Source of the DNA: Bacillota bacterium
GTDB lineage: Bacteria; Bacillota; Clostridia; Lachnospirales; Lachnospiraceae
Assembly: GCA_023409835.1 (NCBI GenBank)
Contig: JAEYQV010000085.1
Span: forward strand, 1-36,428
Direction of reading: 5' to 3'
Length of the DNA stretch: 36,428 nt
The position numbers were made by a program, and so were the translations under genes. The notes beneath the pieces were generated by a model. The model saw only the letters and a program-made list of their open reading frames with translations, did not search any database and had not been told where the DNA came from. This document shows positions 14,400 to 21,530 of the stretch, in pieces. The first letter of the stretch is position 1, and each line of letters opens with the position of its first letter.

Positions 14400-17048
14400 T
14401 TACTTTGCCTCAAACCAGTTCTTACCTTCCTTAACCTCAGCCTCCAGAGGAACCTTAAGCTCTGCCGCACCCTGCATTTCCTCCAGCATAATCCGGGATA
14501 CCTCGTCTATCTCATCTTTATGTGTTTCCACCAACAGCTCATCGTGAATCTGCAGGAGCAGTCTGGAACGCATCTGCTTCTCCTTTAGTTTCTGATTAAC
14601 GTGAATCATCGCTATCTTAATTATATCTGCTGCCGTACCCTGAATTGGGGAATTCATAGCCACTCTTTCACCAAAGGAGCGCTGCATAAAATTACTAGAG
14701 GTCAGTTCAGGGATCGGTCTGCGACGTCCGAATAATGTGGTGGAGTAGCCCTCCTCCTTCGCAATTGCTACCAGACGATCCAGATACAGCTTAATCTTAG
14801 GGTAGGTTTCAAAGTACTTCCCGATATAGCGCTCCGCTTCCTTTCGGGTGATATTTAGGTCCTGACCCAGACCAAAGGAGCTGATGCCATAGACAATTCC
14901 AAAGTTAACCGCCTTCGCATTGCTTCTCTGCTCCGGAGTTACTTCGTCAAACGGAGTATGGAATACCTCCGAGGCCGTAATCCGGTGGATGTCCTTGGCC
15001 TCCTTATATGCATTAATCAATCGTTCATCCTCTGACATAGAGGCGAGTACCCGAAGCTCAATCTGAGAATAATCCGCATCCAGGAATACATAATCCTCCT
15101 CCGGTATGAATACCTTACGAATCTTCCTGCCAAGCTCCATCCGGATCGGGATGTTCTGCAGATTCGGCTCGGTGCTGCTGATTCTTCCGGTCGCCGCAAT
15201 AGTCTGATGAAAGCGTCCGTGAATTCTTCCATCCTCGCGGATATAGCCGGCCAGGCCGTCCGCATAGGTGGACTTCAGCTTCGTCAGCTGGCGGTATTCT
15301 AATATCATTGCAATGACCGGATGTTCGCCCACAAGCTTCTCCAGAATATCCGCCGAGGTGGAATAACCGGTTTTCGTCTTCTTACCGAAGGGCAGACGGA
15401 GCTTATCAAATAAAATTACACCCAGCTGCTTCGGTGAATTGATATTAAAGCTTTCCCCTACCTGGGAATAGATCTCCTTCTCCAGTGACAGGATTCCCAC
15501 CTCCAGGTTATCCCCGTATTCCTTCAGGGCCTCCTTATTGACCCGGATACCTCGGGTTTCCATATCATATAGAGTATAGATTAAGGGCATCTCAATATGT
15601 TCAAAGAGAGATAGCATCTCACTATGATAGAGCAGGTCATGCAGACGCTCCGCGGAACGGAAGGCTACATAGGCGCTGTAGCAGGCATAGGATAGGAAGG
15701 CCTCCGGGTTACTGTTCATTGCCTCCGTCAAGGACGTCTTTCCGAGCAGATCCTCTCTGGAGGGAACCGTCAGCTCCAGATAATCTCTGGCTATATCATC
15801 ATAGTGATAGGTATCCGTCAGCGGATTCAACAGATAAGCAGCAATCGCCGCATCAAAAATATTATCCTTCTCATTAACCTTAAGATATGGCAGCTGCTCC
15901 TTCAAGCCGATCACTGATAACAGATACACATTCTTTCCAAGCATCTCTGCTTTATCCATCAGATAAGCTTCGGTCAGAAAACCGGTACAGCTTAAGAAAT
16001 ATACTTCCTCCTCACTGTTACAGATGGATACCCCAAAGAGCCTGCCGTTCTCAAAGATCATCTGCAGTCCAACCGGATGGGCAGTCTTCTCCTTCATCTG
16101 CTCAAAGATACGATCGGCCTCACCAAGATCTTCAACGGTTACAAACTGCTTCTCCATACCGGTGTTGTGCTTTACCTCTTCCGTCTGGAACTTGGACAGC
16201 AAATTCTTAAACTCCAGCTTCTTAAACCAAAGATAAACATTTTCATTATACAGATTCGTAAGGATTGCATCCTCCATCTTAAAACCGAGTTCACAATCGG
16301 TACAGATGGTTGCAAGCTTTTTAGACAGCAGTGCCACCTCATGATTCTCTCTTAGGTTGTTTACCACCTTTCCGGGAGTCATTTCGTCCAGATGCTCATA
16401 GATATTCTCAATAGAATGATAGGTCTCGATCAGCTTACCTGCAGTCTTCTCCCCGATCCCCGGTACACCGGGAATATTATCGGAGGCATCCCCCATCAGA
16501 CCCTTGAGGTCTATGAATTGCTCCGGGGTGACATGGTAGCGCTCCAGCACATCCTCCTCCAGATAGTCCTCAATCTCGGTACCCGTCCTCTTTGTCTTCG
16601 GAATCCGGATCTTGATCTTCTTACTGGCCAGCTGCAGCAGGTCACGATCACCGGATACCAGAGCCACCTGATTGCCTTCCTTCTCCGCAGTCCTAGCCAG
16701 CGTTCCGAGAATATCATCTGCTTCATAACCGGGCTTTTCGATTACAGTGATATTCATGGCCGTTAAGACCTCCTTCATTACAGGAACCTGTTCCCTCAGC
16801 TCCTCCGGCATTCCCTTCCTGGTCCCCTTGTATTCCGTATACATTTCATGTCGGAAGGTCGGATGATGGGTGTCGAAGGCTACTGCCAGATAATCCGGCT
16901 TCTCCTCATCAAGTATTTTAAACATGATATTCAAAAAACCAAGGACCGCATTGGTATGCTCTCCATGTGAGGTTGTCATATCCGGGAGACCATAAAAAGC
17001 CCGGTTTAGGATACTATGTCCATCAATCAATACTATCTTTTTATCCAT
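14400..17048 (-). CDS. polA: DNA polymerase I
   Basis: This is an 882-aa family A polymerase for gap filling, RNA primer removal and repair. The N-terminal 5'-nuclease domain (about 1-290) has VLIDGHSILNRAFYG, FDTHHPTFRHEMY, YEADDILGTLA, LVSGDRDLLQL and a helix-hairpin-helix in GIGEKTAGKLI. The middle 3'-5' exonuclease-like domain lacks the acidic residues (LQMIFE where E. coli has the DTET-type motif), so proofreading is not expected; this is common in Firmicutes. The polymerase domain carries DADYSQIELR (motif A), RSNAKAVNFGIVYG (motif B) and QIHDELLVE (motif C). It is complete. A zf-HC2 gene lies 88 bases upstream and coaE downstream. Confidence 0.97.
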   Translation of the reverse strand: MDKKIVLIDGHSILNRAFYGLPDMTTSHGEHTNAVLGFLNIMFKILDEEKPDYLAVAFDTHHPTFRHEMYTEYKGTRKGMPEELREQVPVMKEVLTAMNITVIEKPGYEADDILGTLARTAEKEGNQVALVSGDRDLLQLASKKIKIRIPKTKRTGTEIEDYLEEDVLERYHVTPEQFIDLKGLMGDASDNIPGVPGIGEKTAGKLIETYHSIENIYEHLDEMTPGKVVNNLRENHEVALLSKKLATICTDCELGFKMEDAILTNLYNENVYLWFKKLEFKNLLSKFQTEEVKHNTGMEKQFVTVEDLGEADRIFEQMKEKTAHPVGLQMIFENGRLFGVSICNSEEEVYFLSCTGFLTEAYLMDKAEMLGKNVYLLSVIGLKEQLPYLKVNEKDNIFDAAIAAYLLNPLTDTYHYDDIARDYLELTVPSREDLLGKTSLTEAMNSNPEAFLSYACYSAYVAFRSAERLHDLLYHSEMLSLFEHIEMPLIYTLYDMETRGIRVNKEALKEYGDNLEVGILSLEKEIYSQVGESFNINSPKQLGVILFDKLRLPFGKKTKTGYSTSADILEKLVGEHPVIAMILEYRQLTKLKSTYADGLAGYIREDGRIHGRFHQTIAATGRISSTEPNLQNIPIRMELGRKIRKVFIPEEDYVFLDADYSQIELRVLASMSEDERLINAYKEAKDIHRITASEVFHTPFDEVTPEQRSNAKAVNFGIVYGISSFGLGQDLNITRKEAERYIGKYFETYPKIKLYLDRLVAIAKEEGYSTTLFGRRRPIPELTSSNFMQRSFGERVAMNSPIQGTAADIIKIAMIHVNQKLKEKQMRSRLLLQIHDELLVETHKDEIDEVSRIMLEEMQGAAELKVPLEAEVKEGKNWFEAK

Positions 17049-17067
17049 CTTAATTTCCGCAAGCCTA

Positions 17068-17096
17068 TCCGTATTGCCTTACGGAATCCTCCTTTT
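17068..17096 (-). promoter_or_regulatory. Ribosome-binding-like AAAAGGAGG and hairpin upstream of polA
   Basis: On the minus strand AAAAGGAGG (17088-17096) lies about 40 bases before the polA ATG, too far for normal initiation. A small perfect 6-bp hairpin (TCCGTA/TACGGA, 17068-17085) lies directly after it. The bases next to the ATG offer only GGAAA. Folding may bring the strong site nearer, or the site may serve a different start. Confidence 0.45.
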
Positions 17097-17136
17097 CTGT
17101 TCGCTTATTATACCCTCAGACCAGCTAAAGTATCAG

Positions 17137-17628
17137 TTAATGAATGCCGGTGATCGGTGCATCACTGACCGGTTTTTCCATTCCCTTCTCCTTCAGCCGC
17201 TGGTCCAGTTCCTTTTTGATATCTTCAAATCGTTTCTCCTGAAAGGATATCCTGAGCCGGAAATCACTTTCCGTTACCGGATTCACCCTCTCCTTCTCCA
17301 GGAAATAATGCTGCAGGCTGAAGAAAGCAGCAAGGAAGAAAATAACCAGGATGAGTATCCCCTTCTTCCGATAATAGGTAAGCTTAAGATGAACCAGCTT
17401 CTCCTGTTCCCGTTCCAGCTTTTCCGATAGCTCCAGACTGAAATCATCGGACAGGTTCTTATCCTCATCCAGTTGTTTCATCGCAGTAAGCAAGGCATAA
17501 TAAACCTCCAGCTCCTCCCTGCATTCCTTACAGGTATGTACATGGCCGATAAATTCCTCCATTACTTTGCTATCTAATTGATCATTAATAAAGGGAGTAA
17601 TCAGACTCTGTGCTTTACTGCATGTCAT
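17137..17628 (-). CDS. zf-HC2 domain membrane protein (anti-sigma-like)
   Basis: This is a 163-aa protein with an N-terminal putative zinc finger: Cys3 plus His29-x3-Cys33-x2-Cys36 in GHVHTCKECREEL. A coiled-coil-like, acidic linker follows. One transmembrane segment (about 89-108, ILILVIFFLAAFFSLQHYFL) is next, then a 55-aa charged outer region (FEDIKKELDQRLKEKGME). The layout is that of anti-sigma factors of the RsiW/zf-HC2 type, which hold ECF sigma factors at the membrane. No sigma gene is nearby, so this function is uncertain. AAGGAG lies 8 bases before the ATG. Its 3' neighbour on the minus strand is polA. Confidence 0.75.
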   Translation of the reverse strand: MTCSKAQSLITPFINDQLDSKVMEEFIGHVHTCKECREELEVYYALLTAMKQLDEDKNLSDDFSLELSEKLEREQEKLVHLKLTYYRKKGILILVIFFLAAFFSLQHYFLEKERVNPVTESDFRLRISFQEKRFEDIKKELDQRLKEKGMEKPVSDAPITGIH

Positions 17629-17662
17629 AGTAACAACTCCTTATATATTTGCATTTTCGTAC

Positions 17663-17691
17663 TTGAATTATAAAACTAATTGTGATAGAAT
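17663..17691 (+). promoter_or_regulatory. Promoter of tRNA-Leu
   Basis: TTGAAT (17663-17668) and TAGAAT (17686-17691) are separated by 17 bases, with the mature tRNA beginning 17 bases later. The same AT-rich stretch holds a TATAAT on the minus strand that may serve the divergent zf-HC2 gene. Confidence 0.7.
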
Positions 17692-17707
17692 AAAGCTCGT
17701 CACTAAT

Positions 17708-17790
17708 GCGGATGTGGCGGAATGGCAGACGCAGCAGACTCAAAATCTGCCGGGGGCGACTTCGTGAGGGTTCGAGTCCCTCTATCCGCA
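17708..17790 (+). tRNA. tRNA-Leu (anticodon CAA)
   Basis: The 83-base sequence folds as a class II tRNA. The acceptor stem is GCGGATG with TATCCGC plus discriminator A. The anticodon stem is GCAGA/TCTGC around CTCAAAA, giving anticodon CAA for the UUG codon. A long variable arm (CGGGGGCGACTTCGTG) and the T arm AGGGTTCGAGTCCCT follow. CCA is not encoded. It is a stand-alone gene with its own promoter and terminator. Confidence 0.97.
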
Positions 17791-17800
17791 GTAGCACAGA

Positions 17801-17840
17801 AGTTCTTAAAAGCCTTACAAAGGTTTTTAGGAACTTTTTT
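17801..17840 (+). terminator. Intrinsic terminator of tRNA-Leu
   Basis: A 16-bp stem with two G-U pairs (17801-17816 with 17820-17835) and a three-base loop is followed by TTTTTT. It begins 10 bases after the tRNA. Confidence 0.92.
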
Positions 17841-18068
17841 CATTCCTGACGAGTGTAACGAATTACCGTTTCCTCCTGTTAATCAGAATGTCCAACACAT
17901 GAAAGCGATAGATCCAGGTTGAAACGAAGCTAAAACGCATTTAAATTATACCATAGATTTATTATTTTGTATTTGCTTATTATAAATTTCTACAACCGAA
18001 TATGAACTTAGCTTATGTCGGATCATAATCGCCGCATTCCTGAGCTGAGATATTCCATATGGAACATG

Positions 18069-18107
18069 AAAAGGGCGTCGTACAGTATTCGTACGGCAGC
18101 CCCTTTT
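18069..18107 (-). terminator. Intrinsic terminator of the NUDIX gene
   Basis: AAAAGGG (18069-18075) pairs with CCCTTTT (18101-18107), and an inner CGTAC/GTACG extends the stem. On the minus strand it ends in CCCTTTTC and lies just after the NUDIX stop. Confidence 0.75.
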
Positions 18108-18115
18108 ACATCCTA

Positions 18116-18568
18116 CTAAAAATACTTTTTATTACCCCATAGGTTACTTTTCTTAAGGTCGATATATTCCGTATATGCTCTCTCCAGAATCTGCTTCTCA
18201 TTGGCAAATTTGAGCATATGAAAGGCTTCATGAAATTTATAGTAACCTGAATCCATAAAATATTCTTCCCTTTGTGGTTTACTGTAATAGCTTTCAGACA
18301 TCATTAAATACCAATGAACATCCTTTAATACTGTATTCTGCGGTGTGCTGAAGGAATACTGACTCTTCCCGATATACTTAATAATGGAAGCGTTCGTCCC
18401 TGCCTCCTCCTTTACCTCTCGGATCGCTGTCTCTTTATATTCCTCTCCTTCTTCCACAGTACCTTTCGGTAGCACCCACCCTTCATATTTATTCTTGTAA
18501 TTTTTATACAGTAATAGAATTTTCCCTCTGAATATAACTACACCACCACAGCTCGTTGCTTCTACCAT
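18116..18568 (-). CDS. NUDIX hydrolase
   Basis: This is a 150-aa NUDIX-fold pyrophosphohydrolase. The complete Nudix box is within residues 36-58 (G-x5-E-x7-REVKEEAGT), with the metal-binding Glu cluster intact. The preceding GWVLPKGTVEEGE resembles the diadenosine polyphosphate and (d)NTP hydrolase subgroup, but the substrate cannot be read from sequence. The C-terminal helix FHEAFHMLKFANEKQILERAY follows the fold. It forms a single-gene unit with promoter TTGAAT-N17-TATACT and its own terminator. A GGAGG lies shortly before the ATG. Confidence 0.92.
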   Translation of the reverse strand: MVEATSCGGVVIFRGKILLLYKNYKNKYEGWVLPKGTVEEGEEYKETAIREVKEEAGTNASIIKYIGKSQYSFSTPQNTVLKDVHWYLMMSESYYSKPQREEYFMDSGYYKFHEAFHMLKFANEKQILERAYTEYIDLKKSNLWGNKKYF

Positions 18569-18614
18569 CGCAATTCCTCCTGTTTTTTGGTGTGCCGTCT
18601 TATAACCAAACTAA

Positions 18615-18643
18615 AGTATACATCAAATTGCACAAGTATTCAA
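18615..18643 (-). promoter_or_regulatory. Promoter of the NUDIX gene
   Basis: On the minus strand TTGAAT (18638-18643) is followed after 17 bases by TATACT (18615-18620). The leader is about 40 bases and ends in AGGAGG before the start. Confidence 0.75.
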
Positions 18644-18725
18644 CTGATTTATATTAATTTTTAACATATACCTTAGGGTTATACAATCAGACAATACAAA
18701 AAACAGTCAGATATTAACCTTCTCA

Positions 18726-20147
18726 CTATTCAAAATATGCACGAAAGATCTTTTTTGCGATTGGAACAGCATATTCACTTCCGGTACCTTTACTCTCTAC
18801 AATAATACTTACAACAAGCTGAGGATCATCAAGAGGAGCAAACCCGATGAACCAGGCATGTGCCGGTTTTCCCTCCTGCTCAGCCGAACCGGTCTTGCCC
18901 GCTGCCTTGACCTTCAGATCCTTCAACTCATCCCCCGTACCGCTTGTCACAACAGCTCTCATCAATTCTGCCAGATAATCCGCTTCCATCGAGGTCATTG
19001 GCCTGGCTTGGGACTGTGGATGGTACGTCTTTATGACAGCTCCATTTGCATTCTCAATATGATCCACTACATAGGGCTTCATCATAAGTCCTCCGTTTGC
19101 TACGGTAGCGGCTATCATAGCATTATGGAGCGGTGTAATCAACGTTTTTCCCTGTCCGATGGCAGTCTGCATCTCATCCTTTACTCCGGAGCTTCCACTC
19201 TTTAGTACAAAGCTGCTGTTACTGCTTGCCATATTGACGGGTAGTGACTTATTAAAAAGAAAATCCTCGCAGAGGATGCGAAATTTATCCTGATCAAGTT
19301 CCTTGCCGATAGAAGCGAAGGAGGAGTTGCAGGACTTAGCAAAGGATTTCTTTAAGTCCACCTCGCCATGAACCTTACCGTTATAGCAATGAATGGTCAT
19401 TCCCTCATATTCTATACTGCCCTCACAGTCAAAATGATAATTCCGGTAATCTGGATTTTCCCGAATATAATCCAGTGTTGTTAGCAGTTTAAATGTAGAG
19501 CCGGGAGGATAAAGCCCCTGGGTGGCACGATTTATGAGAGGTGATTCCCCCTCCTTATTTGCTATCAGCTCATCCCATAGCTGATCCACCTGATTGGGAT
19601 CGTAGGCCGGCTTGGAAACCATCGTAAGAATCTTACCGGTTGAAGGCTCCAGCACGACCACTGCACCCCGGTTGTCTCCAAGTGCATCATAGGCAGTCTT
19701 CTGAAGCTTAGTGTTTAGTGTTGTTACCACATTATCCCCGATATTCTTATTCCCAATCAGATCATTATACATATTTTCGATCGGTTCTGTATTTGAAGTC
19801 AGCAGCCGAATATTCTCGCTTTGCTCAATTCCGCTCAGACCCTTGGATTTTCTTCCGACAACATGAGTATACATATCTTTATAGGGATATTGACGTATCT
19901 CGTTTCCCTCCTGATCGATGACTGTTTCCGCCAGAACACTGTAATCGGAGGACAGGATTTTACCACGGATTACTCGTTCCGATAATATCTCTTCCCTCCT
20001 GTTATAGGCACTGTTAATAATTTCATTGCTTTTGAATAACAGAAAATAACTGAAATATCCCATGACAAGTACAAATAATCCAATAAAAACATAGATTACG
20101 GAGAAGACGGTTTTTCTTTGTTTTGAATTATTATCTTCCTTCTTCAT
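18726..20147 (-). CDS. Class B penicillin-binding protein (transpeptidase, PbpA/FtsI-like)
   Basis: This is a 473-aa peptidoglycan transpeptidase. A short cytoplasmic tail and transmembrane anchor (about 14-38) precede a short dimerisation region (about 55-130). The penicillin-binding domain has Ser217 in PPGSTFK (SxxK), SCN at 272-274 and KTG at 418-420. The size and the short N-terminal domain resemble PbpA of actinobacteria more than large PBP2. The start overlaps the stop of the FtsW/RodA gene by four bases (ATGA), so translation is coupled and the two very likely form a polymerase-transpeptidase pair. Whether it acts in elongation, division or sporulation is not decided. Confidence 0.94.
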   Translation of the reverse strand: MKKEDNNSKQRKTVFSVIYVFIGLFVLVMGYFSYFLLFKSNEIINSAYNRREEILSERVIRGKILSSDYSVLAETVIDQEGNEIRQYPYKDMYTHVVGRKSKGLSGIEQSENIRLLTSNTEPIENMYNDLIGNKNIGDNVVTTLNTKLQKTAYDALGDNRGAVVVLEPSTGKILTMVSKPAYDPNQVDQLWDELIANKEGESPLINRATQGLYPPGSTFKLLTTLDYIRENPDYRNYHFDCEGSIEYEGMTIHCYNGKVHGEVDLKKSFAKSCNSSFASIGKELDQDKFRILCEDFLFNKSLPVNMASSNSSFVLKSGSSGVKDEMQTAIGQGKTLITPLHNAMIAATVANGGLMMKPYVVDHIENANGAVIKTYHPQSQARPMTSMEADYLAELMRAVVTSGTGDELKDLKVKAAGKTGSAEQEGKPAHAWFIGFAPLDDPQLVVSIIVESKGTGSEYAVPIAKKIFRAYFE

Positions 20148-21490
20148 TGTTCTTCTGCCTCCGGCTCTGCCATCTCCTTACCTTTCCCACTCCTTGAAGT
20201 ACTTTCCTTCAAATAAACTCCCTGCAATATCATGAACATCAGGATGGTAGCAAATACAGAGCTGCCTCCGGAACTAATGAATGGCAATGTTACTCCGGTG
20301 GAAGGAATGAATTTGATTACCCCTCCGATGGACAGAATTGCCTGAAAGCAGAACATGACACCAAAGCCAATGGATAGCAGCCGATAGAAGCTATCCTCCA
20401 GCTTAAGAGCGATATACATTATCATAATGAAGCAATTAATATAGATTAAAATAATACAGATGGAAAACAGTCCGCCGAATTCCTCCGATATGGCAGAGAA
20501 GACAAAATCACTGTCCACTACCGGAATACTGGTGGGCAGTCCCTGATTCAATCCCATTCCGAACCATCCTCCTGTGCCTATGGCAAATAAAGACTGGGAG
20601 ATCTGATAGCCCTCTTTATCTATATAGGCAAACGGATTTTTCCAGGCCATTACCCTGACCCTGACATGGTTAAAGAGCTGATAGGCCACAATAGCCGCTA
20701 CACTTCCTCCTGCCAATCCGGAGAACAGATAGAGCTCCTTCGCGGTAGCTGTATACAGCATAAATACATAGGTAACAAAGAAGATCAAGGCTCCGCCCAG
20801 ATCTCTCTGTATTACCAGAATAAGTACATTCACACCTGCCATCGCCGATACCGTTATCACCTGTCGAAAGCTTGTTTTATCCCTGAACATCGATGCAATG
20901 CTGAAGACAAAGAGCAGCTTCACCAGCTCCGAGGGCTGAAAGGAAATACCGGCAATACTAAGCCAGTTGGTAGCACCGTAATTCGTAGTTCCCGCAAATA
21001 ATACGACCAATAGAATAGCAATCCCAGCGATGCCATAGATCCAGCCGAAGCGTCTTAACCAGGTAAAGCGCCTGATTAATACCGGTACGAAAATACATAA
21101 CACACTGGATGCGAAGACAAAGAATGCCTGGCGGATTGCCTTATCAAAGGATAACCTGGCCAGGATGATGAACCCTATGACTAACAGCATCAGCATATTT
21201 CGAAGCAGCAGCTTGGATAGCTTCGGATAGAAGGCCTGGTAAAATGCCAAAATCAGAAATAACATCACCAATTCCCCTAGATAGAGCAGCAGTATCTTAT
21301 CGCTTCCGCTTTGGAAATACAGTGTAAAATAACCGGTAAAATGTATTGCAAAGATAAATATCGTCAGTATACCATAGACTTTATCCTGTTGCTTCTTGTT
21401 CTTACGACGGAATACCCCGAAGCTGTAATAGGTATAGACTCCTATCATCAAAATCATTAGATATTTGATTAATTCTACAATCAGATGCAT
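20144..21490 (-). CDS. FtsW/RodA/SpoVE-family peptidoglycan glycosyltransferase
   Basis: This is a 448-aa SEDS protein with about ten membrane helices. Family regions are present: GATNWLSIAGISFQPSELVKL, VIQRDLGGALIFFVTYVFML, SQSLFAIGTGGWFGMGL, DSDFVFSAISEEFGG and the final SSGGSSVFATILMF. These cover the catalytic Asp loop. It polymerises lipid II together with the PBP encoded directly downstream. The ATG at 21490 is preferred because AGGTG precedes it; a GTG three codons earlier is also in frame. A hydrophilic tail (residues 430-448) follows the last helix. Position 40 bases after the U32 stop suggests it belongs to the same minus-strand unit. Confidence 0.94.
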   Translation of the reverse strand: MHLIVELIKYLMILMIGVYTYYSFGVFRRKNKKQQDKVYGILTIFIFAIHFTGYFTLYFQSGSDKILLLYLGELVMLFLILAFYQAFYPKLSKLLLRNMLMLLVIGFIILARLSFDKAIRQAFFVFASSVLCIFVPVLIRRFTWLRRFGWIYGIAGIAILLVVLFAGTTNYGATNWLSIAGISFQPSELVKLLFVFSIASMFRDKTSFRQVITVSAMAGVNVLILVIQRDLGGALIFFVTYVFMLYTATAKELYLFSGLAGGSVAAIVAYQLFNHVRVRVMAWKNPFAYIDKEGYQISQSLFAIGTGGWFGMGLNQGLPTSIPVVDSDFVFSAISEEFGGLFSICIILIYINCFIMIMYIALKLEDSFYRLLSIGFGVMFCFQAILSIGGVIKFIPSTGVTLPFISSGGSSVFATILMFMILQGVYLKESTSRSGKGKEMAEPEAEEQ

Positions 21491-21530
21491 TCCTGTCACC
21501 TGCCTTTCTTATGTCAACCGCATCCGGCAG

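Larger units (their letters stand above)
17791..18115. other. 325-bp region between tRNA-Leu and the NUDIX gene
   Basis: It contains the tRNA terminator at the left (17801-17840) and the NUDIX terminator at the right (18069-18107). The AT-rich middle, 17841-18068, shows no gene, and I see nothing else in it. There is no duplicated tRNA 3' end or integrase to suggest an attachment site. Confidence 0.7.

Noticed and set aside
17708..17790. tRNA-Leu as an integration site for a mobile island
   Set aside because: No integrase, no duplicated tRNA 3' end, and both sides are housekeeping genes with normal composition.
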